DNA from: Candidatus Binatia bacterium
GTDB lineage: Bacteria > Desulfobacterota > Binatia > UBA12015
Direction of reading: 5' to 3'
Assembly: GCA_029243485.1 (NCBI GenBank)
Contig: JAQWRY010000053.1
Location: forward strand, 17,818 to 81,817
Length of the DNA stretch: 64,000 nucleotides
The notes below the pieces were generated by a model that saw nothing but the letters and a program-made list of their open reading frames with translations, made no database searches and had not been told where the DNA came from. Within the stretch, counting starts at the first letter, position 1. The number at the start of each line of letters is the position of its first letter. Shown in pieces: positions 1-12,230 of the stretch. The position numbers and the translations under genes were made by a program.

Positions 1-365
1 CCCTCGACCCGCAGCGGCAGCATCCGACCGAGGAACCCCTCGGGCTCGTTCGGTACCAGCCGCCCGGGCAACAGCCCAAGACTGCACGCTGCGCCGAAGC
101 CCGCCCCAATGGCGAGAAGCAGACCGCCCTCCGAAGCGTGCTCCGCGACGGCACGGCCGAGCGTCCCGGCCGCGACCGCCTGCGAGACGAACGTGCGAGC
201 CCAGGTTTCATCCCCGCAGAGCGCCACGCAGTCCACGTCGCGCAGGTCCGTCGGCTCGCGGGCACAGACGACCCGGTGCTCGAATAGGTCCCGCAGCACG
301 GCAACGAAGTCCGACTCCCACGAGGACCCCGGCGGCGCTACCAGCGCCCACCTCACGGATCGCAC
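1..365 (-). CDS. PurQ-like glutamine amidotransferase fold, catalytic cysteine absent (partial)
   Basis: This frame runs off the left edge; 121 codons are visible. It starts at GTG (365), 15 nt after the dut stop, with gagg just upstream. Its spacing of blocks follows PurQ, the glutaminase subunit of phosphoribosylformylglycinamidine synthase: an N-terminal strand ending APPGSS, a DCVALCG strand, then a GGLLLAIGAGFG nucleophile-elbow region and SLGLLPGRLVPNE. In PurQ the elbow reads GICNGFQ; here Gly87 sits where the catalytic Cys should be. The GGFSYGDYLR oxyanion segment is also not recognisable. The fold assignment rests on alignment by eye to the known family. Loss of glutaminase activity is inferred. 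The C-terminal His/Glu of the triad lies outside the window. Confidence 0.55.
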   Translation of the reverse strand, partial: MRSVRWALVAPPGSSWESDFVAVLRDLFEHRVVCAREPTDLRDVDCVALCGDETWARTFVSQAVAAGTLGRAVAEHASEGGLLLAIGAGFGAACSLGLLPGRLVPNEPEGFLGRMLPLRVE

Positions 366-380
366 CTCTGAGGTCGTTGC

Positions 381-908
381 CTAGTCGTCCGATCCATCCG
401 AGGGGTCCCCGACCTGTGTATGCGAGATCCCGGTGTGACCAAAGCCCCCCGAACCGCGATCGGTCGCGAGGGCTTCTGCCTCGCCTGCGGACCGCTCCTC
501 CCAGGCGACCCGAACGACCGGGGCCACCACCAACTGGGCGATCCGATCACCGGGCACGATCTCGACGGTCTCCTGGCCCAAGTTCACGAGCGCCACCTGA
601 ATCTCGCCCCGGTAGTCCGCGTCGATGGTCCCGGGCGAGTTCAGAACCGTGAGACCACTGCGGAGCGCCAGGCCGCTGCGGGGCCGGACCTGGGCTTCCA
701 GACCCTTGGGCAGTGCGATCGCCCAGCCAGTGGGAACGAGGACCCGCTGTCCCGGGGCCAGGCTGATCTTAGACTCGAGCGCCGCCGACATGTCGCACCC
801 GGAGGCCCCGTCGGTCATGTACTTCGGCAACGCGGTTTCCGCGCGGTCGCCCGTTCGCCAGATAGCGACGGAAACGACGTCACGGGAGCTCTGTCCTCCC
901 CTCGGCAT
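381..908 (-). CDS. dut: Deoxyuridine 5'-triphosphate nucleotidohydrolase (dUTPase)
   Basis: Trimeric dUTPase that hydrolyses dUTP to dUMP and PPi, keeping uracil out of DNA and feeding thymidylate synthesis. All five motifs of the family are visible in 175 aa: [40 protein letters not shown] and the C-terminal [10 protein letters not shown] that closes over the active site. It is slightly longer than the usual ~150 aa, with about 25 extra N-terminal residues and a 15-residue acidic tail. It lies 8 nt after the M16 peptidase stop and just before the PurQ-like gene, so the three are probably co-transcribed. Confidence 0.97.
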   Translation of the reverse strand: MPRGGQSSRDVVSVAIWRTGDRAETALPKYMTDGASGCDMSAALESKISLAPGQRVLVPTGWAIALPKGLEAQVRPRSGLALRSGLTVLNSPGTIDADYRGEIQVALVNLGQETVEIVPGDRIAQLVVAPVVRVAWEERSAGEAEALATDRGSGGFGHTGISHTQVGDPSDGSDD

Positions 909-916
909 TGGAGTGC

Positions 917-2197
917 CTAGGAGAGGCCCAGGGCTGCGCCGTCCATCGAGGTGTCCTCCAGGTTGCCGAGAAGCGCGGCTGCCATGCGCCCATCGGAGAA
1001 CAACCGGCTGGCCATCGCCAGAACATCGTCGCCCGTCACCGCGGTGATCGACGTGGCGAGCTCGTGAGGCTCGACGTTGCGACCGAAGTAGATCTCGTTT
1101 ACCGCGAGGCGCCGCATCCGAGCCGCCGTACTCTCGAGACTGAGGAGCATGCCGCCCTTGATCTGGTTCTTCGAGCGCTCGAGCTCGTCGGCCGGTAGGC
1201 CTTCGCGCTCGAGCTTGGACAGCTCTTCGCGAACCACGTCGATCACTTCCGGGACCGACTCCGCCCCGAGCGCCGCGTAGACACCGAACGATCCCGCGTT
1301 CGAGAACGAGTCCAGGTAGGAGTAGATCGAGTAGGCCTTGCCGCGCTTCTCTCGGACTTCCTGGAAAAGGCGGGAGCTCATCCCGTCGCCGAGGGCCGTA
1401 TTGAGGACGAAGGCCGCGTAGCGCTCCTCGTCGACCGCCGACAGGCCCGGCATGCCCAGCATCATCTGAACCTGCTCGAGCGACTTCTGGTGAACACCGA
1501 GCTGTAGGCTCGGCGTCGGCATCGCTACGGGCGCCCGATCGACAGTACCTTGGAGGTGGCCGAACCGGGTCTCAATCTGCTCCACGAGCCAGTCGTGCTC
1601 GACGCCACCTGCCGCCGCAATGACGATCCGATCGGGACGATAGCGCTCGGCCACGAAGGCGACGAAATCATCGCGCCCCATGCCGGACACCGTCTCCGCC
1701 GTGCCACAGATCGGTCGCGAGAGCGGGTCGCCCGGCCAGTACTTCTCATCGAACAACACCTGGACGTACTGGTCCGGTGCGTCTTCGACCTCGGAGATCT
1801 CAGCCAGGATCACGGTGCGTTCCCGCTCGATCTCCTCTTCCAGAAACGTGGAGTTCAGGAAGATGTCGGACAGCACGTCCACCGCGATCGGCAGGTGCTC
1901 GTCCAAAACCTTCGCGTGGTAGCAAGTCACCTCGCGACCCGTGAAGGCATTGAGCGAACCACCCAGAGACTCGATCTCCTCGGCCACTTCGCGCGCATTG
2001 CGACGCTCGGTGCCCTTGAACAGCATGTGCTCGAGGAAGTGCGAGACCCCATTCTGGGCAGGTGACTCGAACCGCGAGCCGTTCTCTACCCAGATGCCGA
2101 TCGTGGCGGAGCTGAACTGCGGGATCGGCTCCGTGAGGACCCGGATCCCGTTGCTCAGCGTGCTCTTGCGTACGGAACTCTGCTGGGGGTTACCCAA
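917..2197 (-). CDS. M16-family zinc metallopeptidase (mitochondrial processing peptidase-like)
   Basis: A 426-residue peptidase with the inverted zinc motif HFLEH (H53, E56, H57) and the third ligand E133 in LAEI, at the spacing known for M16. The second, non-catalytic half follows ([19 protein letters not shown], the substrate-contact RxxxY-type region). It resembles bacterial PqqL/YmxG-type processing proteases. It starts 5 nt after the pnp stop, a placement seen widely (pnp followed by an M16 peptidase) and suggesting co-transcription. The substrate is unknown. No signal peptide is seen, so it is probably cytoplasmic. Confidence 0.93.
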   Translation of the reverse strand: MGNPQQSSVRKSTLSNGIRVLTEPIPQFSSATIGIWVENGSRFESPAQNGVSHFLEHMLFKGTERRNAREVAEEIESLGGSLNAFTGREVTCYHAKVLDEHLPIAVDVLSDIFLNSTFLEEEIERERTVILAEISEVEDAPDQYVQVLFDEKYWPGDPLSRPICGTAETVSGMGRDDFVAFVAERYRPDRIVIAAAGGVEHDWLVEQIETRFGHLQGTVDRAPVAMPTPSLQLGVHQKSLEQVQMMLGMPGLSAVDEERYAAFVLNTALGDGMSSRLFQEVREKRGKAYSIYSYLDSFSNAGSFGVYAALGAESVPEVIDVVREELSKLEREGLPADELERSKNQIKGGMLLSLESTAARMRRLAVNEIYFGRNVEPHELATSITAVTGDDVLAMASRLFSDGRMAAALLGNLEDTSMDGAALGLS

Positions 2198-2202
2198 GCT
2201 GC

Positions 2203-4296
2203 CTACTCCGCAGTCCCCTCATCGGCCATGGCCTCCTTCCGGGAGAGACGAATCTTCCCCGACCGGTCGACCTCGAGCACCTTGACTCGCACCGACTCGC
2301 CCTCTTTGAGGACGTCGCGCACGTCGCGGATACGCTCCGCGGCGATCTGCGAGATGTGCAGCAACCCATCGGTACCAGGCATGATCTCGACGAAAGCGCC
2401 GAAGTCAACGATCTTTCGAACAGTGCCAGGATAGATCCGCCCGACCTCGGCCTCGGCCGTGATCATCTGGATCTTCTCGACCGCCATCTTCATCGAAGCG
2501 CCATCGGCCGAAGCGACCTGCACGGTGCCGTCGTCGGAGACGTCGATGCTACAGCCCGTCTCCTCGACGAGACCACGAATCACCTTGCCACCAGGGCCGA
2601 TGACGTCGCGGATCTTGTCCGTGTTGATCTTGAGGGTGGTAATGCGCGGAGCATAGTCCGACATCTCATCGCGCGGCTTCTCGATCTCCTTGGCCATCTC
2701 GCCGAGGATGTGGAGACGCCCGTCGCGAGCCTGCTCGAGAGCAGCCTTCATCACGTCGCGGCTGACGCCCGCGATCTTGATGTCCATCTGCAGAGCAGTG
2801 ATACCCTCTGCCGTACCGGCGACCTTGAAGTCCATGTCGCCGAGATGATCCTCGTCACCGAGGATGTCGGACAGGACGGCGACGTCGTCGCCTTCCTTGA
2901 TCAGGCCCATCGCAATACCGGCGACAGGGGCCGCCAGAGGCACGCCAGCGTCGAGCATCGACAGCGAACCGCCACAGACGGTGGCCATCGACGACGAACC
3001 ATTCGACTCGAGAACCTCCGAGACGATTCGGATCACGTACGGGAACGAATCGCCTTCCGGCAGAACCGGGGTGAGGGCTCGCTCTGCGAGTGCACCGTGA
3101 CCGACATCGCGGCGGCTGGGGCCGCGAAGGAACTTCGTCTCCCCGACGCTGTACGGCGGGAAGTTGTAGTGCAACAGGAAGCGCTTCTTGTACTGCCCGA
3201 GAAGCGCGTCTACCCGCTGCTCGTCCGAGGACGTGCCGAGGGTCGCGGTGACGAGAGCCTGCGTCTCACCGCGCTGGAACACGGCCGAGCCGTGCACGCG
3301 CGGGAGCAGCTTTGTCTCACACTCGATCGGACGGACCGTCGTGAGGTCACGACCATCGAGGCGAAGCTTCTGCTTCACGATGCGCTCGCGGACGAGCTCG
3401 GCCTTGAGATCACCGAACGCGCCGGAGATCGCCTTGCCGTCATCCGGGAACTTCTCGGCGAGAGCGGCCTTCACTTCGGCCTTCGCGGCATCGAACTTCG
3501 CATAACGCTCGATCTTCGCCGGCTCGTCGAGACCCGCCTGCATGAGCTTCGTCGCAACCTTGCGAACGGCCTTCACCAGCGGCTCGTTGACGACCGCCTC
3601 AGGAGCCTCGCGCTTGGCCTTGCCAATCGCCTTCTGAAGCTCGTGCTGCATCTTCAGAATCGGCTGCAGACCATCGTGCGCGAAGTACAGCGCCTCGAGC
3701 ATGATGTCGTCCGCAACGACCTTGGCGCCGCCCTCGACCATGACGAGAGCGTCCTTGCTACCGGCGACGAGGAGATTGATGTCGCTCGCCTCGGCCTGCT
3801 CGGCCGTTGGGTTCAGGCAAAGCTTGCCGTCGACGCGGCCCACACGAATGCCCGCAATCGGACCGTCGAACGGGATGTCGGAGATCGAGAGCGCCGCCGA
3901 AGCGCCGCAGAGTGCAACGAAATCGGGGTCGTTGTCCTTCTCGGCCGACAGGACGGTCGCGATGACCTGAATCTCACTGCGCCACGTCTGCGGGAACAGC
4001 GGACGGATCGGGCGATCGATGAGGCGAGACGTGAGAGTCTCCCTGTCCGAAAGCCGACCTTCACGCTTGAAGAAGCCACCCGGGATCTTACCGGCGGCGT
4101 AGGTCTTCTCTTGATAATCAACGGTCAGCGGCAGGAAATCCACACTGTCGCGTACCGACGTCGAGGCCGTCGCGGTGACGAGCACCACGGTGTCGCCGTA
4201 GCGACACAATGCCGCACCACCGGCCTGCTTGGCCAAGCGGCCCGCCTCGATCGAGAACGGACGTCCAGCCAAGTCCAATTCAACTACCTTTTGCAT
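2203..4296 (-). CDS. pnp: Polynucleotide phosphorylase
   Basis: Phosphorolytic 3'-5' exoribonuclease of mRNA decay. The 697-aa length and domain order are standard: RNase PH domain 1, linker helical domain, RNase PH domain 2 with [10 protein letters not shown] in the catalytic region, a KH domain ([11 protein letters not shown]) around residues 555-615 and an S1 domain ([14 protein letters not shown]) around 622-690. An ATG start is preceded by gggggagag. It lies downstream of rpsO, the conserved rpsO-pnp pairing. The 84-nt rpsO-pnp gap is where autoregulatory hairpins occur in other bacteria, but I could not identify one with confidence here. Confidence 0.98.
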   Translation of the reverse strand: MQKVVELDLAGRPFSIEAGRLAKQAGGAALCRYGDTVVLVTATASTSVRDSVDFLPLTVDYQEKTYAAGKIPGGFFKREGRLSDRETLTSRLIDRPIRPLFPQTWRSEIQVIATVLSAEKDNDPDFVALCGASAALSISDIPFDGPIAGIRVGRVDGKLCLNPTAEQAEASDINLLVAGSKDALVMVEGGAKVVADDIMLEALYFAHDGLQPILKMQHELQKAIGKAKREAPEAVVNEPLVKAVRKVATKLMQAGLDEPAKIERYAKFDAAKAEVKAALAEKFPDDGKAISGAFGDLKAELVRERIVKQKLRLDGRDLTTVRPIECETKLLPRVHGSAVFQRGETQALVTATLGTSSDEQRVDALLGQYKKRFLLHYNFPPYSVGETKFLRGPSRRDVGHGALAERALTPVLPEGDSFPYVIRIVSEVLESNGSSSMATVCGGSLSMLDAGVPLAAPVAGIAMGLIKEGDDVAVLSDILGDEDHLGDMDFKVAGTAEGITALQMDIKIAGVSRDVMKAALEQARDGRLHILGEMAKEIEKPRDEMSDYAPRITTLKINTDKIRDVIGPGGKVIRGLVEETGCSIDVSDDGTVQVASADGASMKMAVEKIQMITAEAEVGRIYPGTVRKIVDFGAFVEIMPGTDGLLHISQIAAERIRDVRDVLKEGESVRVKVLEVDRSGKIRLSRKEAMADEGTAE

Positions 4297-4380
4297 ACAT
4301 CTCTCCCCCGGTGGACGTCACGTGCGCCTTTACCGAGTCCGGGAGCCGGCCGCTTGCTCATGCGGCGCGGGCCCTACGCG

Positions 4381-4650
4381 TTAGCGGCGCAGGCCCAGGC
4401 GCTCAATGAGCTTCTTGTAACGCGCCAGGTCTTCCCGCTTGAGGTAGTCGAGGAGACGACGTCTCTGCTGGACGAGCTTGATCAGTCCTCGACGCGAATG
4501 ATTATCCTTCGCGTGGGTCTTGAAATGCTCGGTCAGCCCTGAAATCCGCTCGCTCAACAAAGCGACCTGAACTTCAGATGATCCGGTATCCGTCTCGTGT
4601 GCGCGGTAGCTGTCAATCAGCTCGCGCGTGCGCGTCGCGGCCAAAGCCAC
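4381..4650 (-). CDS. rpsO: 30S ribosomal protein S15
   Basis: An 89-residue S15, the normal family length, with [37 protein letters not shown] and the C-terminal [14 protein letters not shown]. The start chosen is the GTG at 4650, because ggagga lies 6 nt upstream and this gives the canonical length. The open frame continues upstream to 5145 but only as an overlap of truB. S15 binds 16S rRNA in the platform. It sits between truB and pnp, the usual order. Confidence 0.96.
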   Translation of the reverse strand: MALAATRTRELIDSYRAHETDTGSSEVQVALLSERISGLTEHFKTHAKDNHSRRGLIKLVQQRRRLLDYLKREDLARYKKLIERLGLRR

Positions 4651-4699
4651 AGTTCTTCCTCCATCTGTCGATTCTGTCGTGAATTCCGTAACATCGGGA

Positions 4700-5608
4700 T
4701 CACGCCCTGTAAAGTTCGCTTGCCTCGGGCATGACGACTCGACGTAGGCGCCATGTCCCTTCTTGTGACTCGAGCACCGCGAGAAGGCCGCCGTTGGGGG
4801 CGATGACCGCCCCCAGGGCCTCCTCTGCAGCTGGTTTCTCGAGTCGGTCCAATACATAGCGTTGCCCGGCGGCAATCGCGAAGGCGGTTTTGCCATCCAC
4901 CGCAAACTCCCTGCACCCCCGCAGGGCCTCACGGGGCGCCAGCACGGGCAAATCGCCCGGCTCGCGTTCGAGAACTGAATCCAACTCCGCGGACTCCTCG
5001 ATTTGAAAACAGCCGAATTCCGTCCGTCGAAGGCTGGCGAGGCTACCGAGGGTTCCCAGCGCCTTGCCCAAATCCGAGGCCAGCACCCGAACATAGGTCC
5101 CCTTGGAGCAGCGGACCTCGAAATCGAGTTCTCCCGGCGTCTCACACGGCTCGACCCGGAACCGCTCCAGGTGGATCGGTCGCGCCTCTCGCTCGACCTC
5201 CACGCCCTGGCGCGCCAGTTCGTATAGCCGCTTTCCGCCCTTCTTCACGGCAGAGTACATGGGCGGGATCTGCTCGGAGTCGCCGAGAAAGGTCTCCGCG
5301 ACCTCTGCCACGCGCTCAGCGGTGAATTCCGGGACCTCAGCCTCGGCCACCGTCTTGCCGGTCACGTCGAGGGTGTCGGTCTCCAGGCCCAGGCGGATCC
5401 GTCCGGTGTAGGCCTTGTGCTCGGCGCCGAGAAACTGCGCGATTCTCGTCCCGCCGTCGATACAGAGTGGCAAGAGGCCCGTCGCCATGGGGTCGAGTGT
5501 CCCCAGATGGCCCACGCTCGACGGCCGATGGCGGCGCTTCACCGCGCGGACGACGTCTGCCGAGGTGCAACCACTCGGCTTGTCGATCAAGAGAATCCCG
5601 TCGGGCAC
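4700..5608 (-). CDS. truB: tRNA pseudouridine(55) synthase
   Basis: Makes pseudouridine 55 in the T-loop of tRNAs. The GTLDPMATG motif with catalytic Asp39 is present, as are the N-terminal [15 protein letters not shown] and the [13 protein letters not shown] motif. The 302-aa length includes a C-terminal PUA-like region. It starts at GTG, which overlaps the TAG stop of rbfA by one base (TAGTG), implying translational coupling. Confidence 0.97.
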   Translation of the reverse strand: MPDGILLIDKPSGCTSADVVRAVKRRHRPSSVGHLGTLDPMATGLLPLCIDGGTRIAQFLGAEHKAYTGRIRLGLETDTLDVTGKTVAEAEVPEFTAERVAEVAETFLGDSEQIPPMYSAVKKGGKRLYELARQGVEVEREARPIHLERFRVEPCETPGELDFEVRCSKGTYVRVLASDLGKALGTLGSLASLRRTEFGCFQIEESAELDSVLEREPGDLPVLAPREALRGCREFAVDGKTAFAIAAGQRYVLDRLEKPAAEEALGAVIAPNGGLLAVLESQEGTWRLRRVVMPEASELYRA

Positions 5609-6018
5609 TAGTCCGTCTTTTCGTCGTTCAGAGATCGTAGGAGGGAGTCGATGTGGCGGGCTTCGTCGAGTTCTTCGTCGTACAAGAACTGGAGCTCCGG
5701 TGTGACACGAAGCTCCAGGTCCTTCGCGAGGCGGCGCCGCAGGTATGGGACCACGCGTCCCAGCGCCTCGGTCGCCTCGGTTGGGTCCCCCTGCTCTTTT
5801 GAGAGCAGCGCGAAATACACCCGGGCCTGCCGAAGATCCGGGGTGACCTTCACTCGGGTGATGTTGGCGGCGGCCGCACGTTGGTCGCGGATGTCCTGTA
5901 CGAGGATCTGGCCGATCACTCGTTGGATCTCGCTCGCGACACGTTCGGCGCGACGGCTGGGCGTACCGCCCGCCGCCACGGCGTCCGCTTCCGCGCGCCG
6001 TCGGCGATCACGCTTCAA
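5608..6018 (-). CDS. rbfA: 30S ribosome-binding factor A
   Basis: RbfA is a KH-type 16S rRNA processing and 30S maturation factor. Family features are RRAERVASEIQRVIGQIL at the start and an Ala-rich interruption (RAAAANI) before the strand VKVTPDLRQARVYF. The frame opens with TTG at 6018. An in-frame GTG at 5979 would give a more usual N-terminus, about 13 residues shorter, and neither has a strong ribosome binding site. It is placed between infB and truB as in most bacteria. No DUF503 (ylxP) gene lies in the 65-nt gap to infB, where it occurs in some lineages. Confidence 0.93.
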   Translation of the reverse strand: MKRDRRRRAEADAVAAGGTPSRRAERVASEIQRVIGQILVQDIRDQRAAAANITRVKVTPDLRQARVYFALLSKEQGDPTEATEALGRVVPYLRRRLAKDLELRVTPELQFLYDEELDEARHIDSLLRSLNDEKTD

Positions 6019-6083
6019 ACAGGAACCGCTTTCCTGGAACCGATCGAACTCAGGCCGGCAGCAGAGCCGACGCGCCGCCCATC

Positions 6084-8945
<2,862 letters not shown>

Positions 8946-8975
8946 AGTACTTCGGTCCCTCTCCGGTTCATCCGC

Positions 8976-9254
8976 TCAGGAGATCTCGGCCGTTGCGACG
9001 AGAGCCTCACGGGCATCACGCGCAATGCGGGCGCGCAGCCCCGGCACGAGTTTTTTACGCGCAACGAACTTCGTCGCGCAGTCCCCCGACGGGTGCAGAT
9101 AGCTACCTCGACCACCCGCCCGTCGCCACTCCAAGCTACCATTGCCCACAAGGCCGAACCGGCGCATGTGGTCCTTCGGCGCACGTCCACCGCAGCCCGC
9201 ACAGGTGCGGACCGGCGCGGGGCGCGTGTGGCGCCTATGCAGGCCTCCGATCAA
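8976..9254 (-). CDS. ylxR: YlxR family RNA-binding protein (DUF448)
   Basis: A 92-aa YlxR protein found between nusA and infB. It has the diagnostic PVRTCAGCGGRAPKDHMRRF and GRGSYLHPSGDCATKF blocks. It begins with TTG inside a TTGA overlap with the nusA stop; no ATG or GTG in this frame precedes the conserved domain. Known members bind RNA or RNase P and modulate transcription. The function here is inferred from family and position only. Confidence 0.9.
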   Translation of the reverse strand: MIGGLHRRHTRPAPVRTCAGCGGRAPKDHMRRFGLVGNGSLEWRRAGGRGSYLHPSGDCATKFVARKKLVPGLRARIARDAREALVATAEIS

Positions 9255-10777
9255 GCCTTGTCCCCTTCGGCCGGCGGGGTCTCTTCGGCCGCCGCAGTGG
9301 CCTCTTCGGCCGGCGGAGTCTCTTGTGCAGCCACGGCCGCCTCGTCGGCCGCTGGTGCGGCCTCATCGTCCAAGACGACGCCCGAGTCGTCCGCGGCCGG
9401 GTCGCCTTCCAGGGCGAGCCCTTCCTCGAGCGCGCGTGTCGCCTCGGCCTCGGCTTCGGCCTTCGCGAGGGCATCGGCTTCCGCCTTCGCGATTGCCTCG
9501 GCTTCGGCTCGCACCGCCGCCTCGGCTTCGAGCACCTTGACCTCCGCTACGTGCGGAATCGCGGCTTCGATGATGGCCGCTGCTCGCTCTGCGTCTAGCC
9601 CCTCGACCTCGGCCAGTGCGTCGACCGGGGACAGCGAGATCTCTTCCGCCGACTTGAAGCCGTGCTGCATCAGCAGCTCGGCTGTAACATCACTGACTCC
9701 CGGGACACCGGTGAGCGAGGCTCGCGACTGGCGCACTTCCTCGTCGGCCTCGGACTCACCGCGCACGTCGAGACGCCACCCGGTCAGGCGCGAGGCCAAC
9801 GTGACGTTCTGGCCTTTCTTGCCGATCGCGAGCGACAGCTGGTCATCGGGAACGATGACCTCCATCGAGTGCTCGTCCTCGTCGAGGATGATCTTCGCGA
9901 CCTTGGCCGGCGCAAGCCCCCGGCAAACGAACTCAGCCGGGTCTTCAGTCCAGTGGATGATGTCGATCTTCTCGCCGCGCAGCTCCTGCACGACCGCCTG
10001 CACGCGCGTTCCGCGCATGCCGACGCAGGCGCCGACCGGGTCGACGTCGCGATCGTGGGAGACGACGGCGATCTTCGCGCGACCGCCCGGCTCGCGAACC
10101 GCGGCCTTCACCTCGACGATACTCTCGTAGATCTCCGGGACTTCCTGACGGAACAGCTCAATCAGAAGGTTCGGATGTGTGCGGCTCAGGATGATCTGCG
10201 GGCCCTTGGCCGTTAGATCGACGTCGTAGATGTAAGCGCGAATCCGGTCACCCTGCCGGTAGCGTTCGCGCGGGATCTGCTCGCGCTCGGGCAGGATCGC
10301 ATCCGTGCGGCCCAGGTTGACGATGATGTTCTTGCGCTCGAAGCGCTGAACGATGCCGGAGAAGATCTCGCCCTTCCGGTCCTTGAACTCGTTGTAGATG
10401 ATTTCGCGCTCGGCATCGCGGACCTTCTGGATGATCGCCTGCTTTGCGGCCTGCGCGCCGATCCGACCGAAGTCGCTTCGGGGGAGCTTGGCGAGAAATT
10501 CATCGCCGACCTCGGCTTCGGGGTCGTAGCTCTTGCGGGCGGTCTCCAGGGTGATCTCCGAAAGGGGATCGATCACCTCGTCGACGACGCGCTTGATCTC
10601 GAAGAGCTCGACCTCGCCGATGTCCTGGTTGTACTGCGCTTCGATCTGGCGTTCGGCGCCCAGCATCTTTCGCGCAGCCTGAACCATCGCGCTCTCGACG
10701 GCCTCGATGACCACATCGCGATCGATCTGCTTTTCTTTGCTGACTTGTTCGATGACTCGGCCGAGCGGAAGCTCCAT
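9251..10777 (-). CDS. nusA: Transcription termination/antitermination factor NusA
   Basis: Binds RNA polymerase and nascent RNA to control pausing and termination. The 508 residues comprise an N-terminal RNAP-binding domain, an S1 domain (about 135-200, GIVQRFERKNIIVNLG), two KH domains (GMRGTRVQAVVQELRGEKIDI and AIGKKGQNVTLASRLTGW), one helix-hairpin-helix unit (about 355-405), then an unusual Ala/Glu-rich coiled and acidic tail of about 100 residues with ETPPAEE repeats. The last ~100 residues are low complexity and not part of the standard fold. Confidence 0.97.
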   Translation of the reverse strand: MELPLGRVIEQVSKEKQIDRDVVIEAVESAMVQAARKMLGAERQIEAQYNQDIGEVELFEIKRVVDEVIDPLSEITLETARKSYDPEAEVGDEFLAKLPRSDFGRIGAQAAKQAIIQKVRDAEREIIYNEFKDRKGEIFSGIVQRFERKNIIVNLGRTDAILPEREQIPRERYRQGDRIRAYIYDVDLTAKGPQIILSRTHPNLLIELFRQEVPEIYESIVEVKAAVREPGGRAKIAVVSHDRDVDPVGACVGMRGTRVQAVVQELRGEKIDIIHWTEDPAEFVCRGLAPAKVAKIILDEDEHSMEVIVPDDQLSLAIGKKGQNVTLASRLTGWRLDVRGESEADEEVRQSRASLTGVPGVSDVTAELLMQHGFKSAEEISLSPVDALAEVEGLDAERAAAIIEAAIPHVAEVKVLEAEAAVRAEAEAIAKAEADALAKAEAEAEATRALEEGLALEGDPAADDSGVVLDDEAAPAADEAAVAAQETPPAEEATAAAEETPPAEGDKA

Positions 10778-10786
10778 CTTCGTCTC

Positions 10787-11275
10787 TCAGTCTCGCTCGC
10801 CCCGGAGGTCCCGGGCGAAGTCATGCTCGTAGTGGGCGTCGTCGATCAGCCCATACGGGACGGAAAGTCGGCCATGGGAGCGGTCATCGATCTCGATGCC
10901 CCCTTCTCCCGCGGAGACCAAGAGGCCTGCGAATCTCTTCGCGCCCTCGATCGCCGTCGTGGTCCGAAGGGCGACTTCCTTGCCACAGAAGCGGTTGAAG
11001 TCAGCCGGCTTCTTCAGCGACCGATTCACACCCGGCGAAGAGCATTCGAGCGTGTATTCGACGGGCACGGTGTCGTGCGCATCCAGCAGGTCACTCAGCT
11101 CGCGACTCACCTTGGCGAGGTGGTCGACGCTGATGCCGCCCTCACGATCGAGGACGAGGCGAAGGACGTTCCGTCCGCCGCCGGGCGCAAACTCGACGTC
11201 GACGAGCTCGAGGCCAAGGGCCTCGGCCACCGGTCGGGCGAGCTCCGCCACCGCTGTAGGTACCTGTTCGCTCAA
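10787..11275 (-). CDS. rimP: Ribosome maturation factor RimP
   Basis: RimP assists 30S maturation. Conserved features are ELVDVEF, GGRNVLRLVLDREGGISVDH and CSSPGVNRSLKKPADFNRF. The start chosen is TTG at 11275, with ggag about 7 nt upstream, giving 162 aa, a normal length. The open frame continues to 11338, but that would place the start inside the downstream arm of the greA terminator. rimP heads the rimP-nusA-ylxR-infB-rbfA-truB-rpsO-pnp block. Confidence 0.93.
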   Translation of the reverse strand: MSEQVPTAVAELARPVAEALGLELVDVEFAPGGGRNVLRLVLDREGGISVDHLAKVSRELSDLLDAHDTVPVEYTLECSSPGVNRSLKKPADFNRFCGKEVALRTTTAIEGAKRFAGLLVSAGEGGIEIDDRSHGRLSVPYGLIDDAHYEHDFARDLRGERD

Positions 11276-11330
11276 ATTTTCTCCGCTTAACAGCCCAAAA
11301 ACCGTCTTCCGTCCGCCAAGAGCAGATGGC

Positions 11331-11364
11331 ACAAACAAAAAAAGCGGGCTGGGGGCCCACTTTT
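11331..11364 (-). terminator. Intrinsic terminator between greA and rimP
   Basis: Read on the minus strand, a 7-bp stem AGTGGGC/GCCCGCT (one G-T wobble) encloses the loop CCCCA. It is followed at once by seven T's and then GTTTGT. Flanking A's and T's can lengthen the stem to about ten pairs. It lies about 100 nt after the greA stop and before the rimP start. It should end greA transcription, so rimP-nusA needs its own promoter in the roughly 55 nt that remain. Confidence 0.75.
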
Positions 11365-11465
11365 CGACAGCCTAGGGTTGGAAACGCTTAGCACGCGCTA
11401 CGCGGACCGACAACTGCCCGGAATCTGGACGAAAACATAAACCGCCCACTTTTTGGGACAGATTC

Positions 11466-11942
11466 TCAGTCCTCGAGGTCGTGCAGGGTCTTCAGGTCGA
11501 GGATCTCGATGTTCTTTTTGCCGTTCGGTGTGTGAACGACGACCTCGTCGCCGACCGCCTTGTTCAGCAGCGCCTGTCCAATGGGTGAGCTGATCGAAAT
11601 CGTCGGGGTCCCGCGCTCGACCTCCTCGGGGAAGACGATGTGGTACTCGACCTCGGCCCCGGAGTCGGCATCTTCGACGGTGACCCGGCTCCCGTACGAA
11701 GCCCGGTCGAGCGGTATTCTCGCCCGATCGTAGACCGAGAGGTCTCCGATCCGTTCGCGTATCTGAGCCATGCGGGCCCTGACGAGGCCCTGCCGGTTCT
11801 TCGCGGCGTCGTATTCCGCGTTCTCCCGCAGGTCTCCGTGGGCGCGAGCCTCCTCGAGGCGCTTGGGGAGTTCCTGGGTCATCTCCACCTGGAGATCTCC
11901 CAGCTCCTCCTTGAGCTTCACGATGATCGGTAGCTCTTTCAT
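11466..11942 (-). CDS. greA: Transcription elongation factor GreA
   Basis: Rescues backtracked RNA polymerase by stimulating transcript cleavage through the secondary channel. At 158 aa it has the standard two-domain form: an N-terminal coiled coil with acidic tip (ARAHGDLRENAEYDAAKNRQ) and a C-terminal FKBP-like domain (PIGQALLNKAVGDEVVVHTPNG). gaggaag lies just before the ATG. It follows a 56-aa membrane protein gene by 12 nt. Confidence 0.97.
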   Translation of the reverse strand: MKELPIIVKLKEELGDLQVEMTQELPKRLEEARAHGDLRENAEYDAAKNRQGLVRARMAQIRERIGDLSVYDRARIPLDRASYGSRVTVEDADSGAEVEYHIVFPEEVERGTPTISISSPIGQALLNKAVGDEVVVHTPNGKKNIEILDLKTLHDLED

Positions 11943-11954
11943 TACTTCCTCGGG

Positions 11955-12125
11955 TCAGCTGCCGGAGGCCGTTCGGCCTGCTGCCGCCACATATTCCTGT
12001 CCAGAATACGACGATTCCGTGGCGGAGAGCATGCGCTCGACCTCGTCACGGAACGGGATCTCGCCGGTAAGGTACCAGTACATGAGCGATGCCCCCAACC
12101 CAACGCCGATCATGAACCGTATCAT
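11955..12125 (-). CDS. Small single-pass membrane protein upstream of greA
   Basis: A 56-codon frame, start ATG at 12125 with agagga 4 nt upstream, stop 12 nt before the greA start. The N-terminus MIRFMIGVGLGASLMYWYLTG is a hydrophobic segment with the small-residue pattern of a short membrane helix. A charged segment EIPFRDEVERML and a polar tail follow. No family was recognised. Tight spacing and a good ribosome binding site argue that it is real and co-transcribed with greA. Confidence 0.6.
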   Translation of the reverse strand: MIRFMIGVGLGASLMYWYLTGEIPFRDEVERMLSATESSYSGQEYVAAAGRTASGS

Positions 12126-12230
12126 CAGTCCTCTACCCGGCTCGCGGCCATGTGCACACGATACAAATTCGTTCGCGCGCGCCTCGCGGAGGCGAGCCCC
12201 GCCCTATAGGAGCGGAGTGCGAGCCATCCC

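Noticed and set aside
2356..4542. 728-codon open frame on the plus strand opposite pnp and rpsO
   Set aside because: Arg/Leu/Asp-rich composition typical of the antisense of a GC-rich gene, no recognisable domain, and pnp is certain on the other strand.
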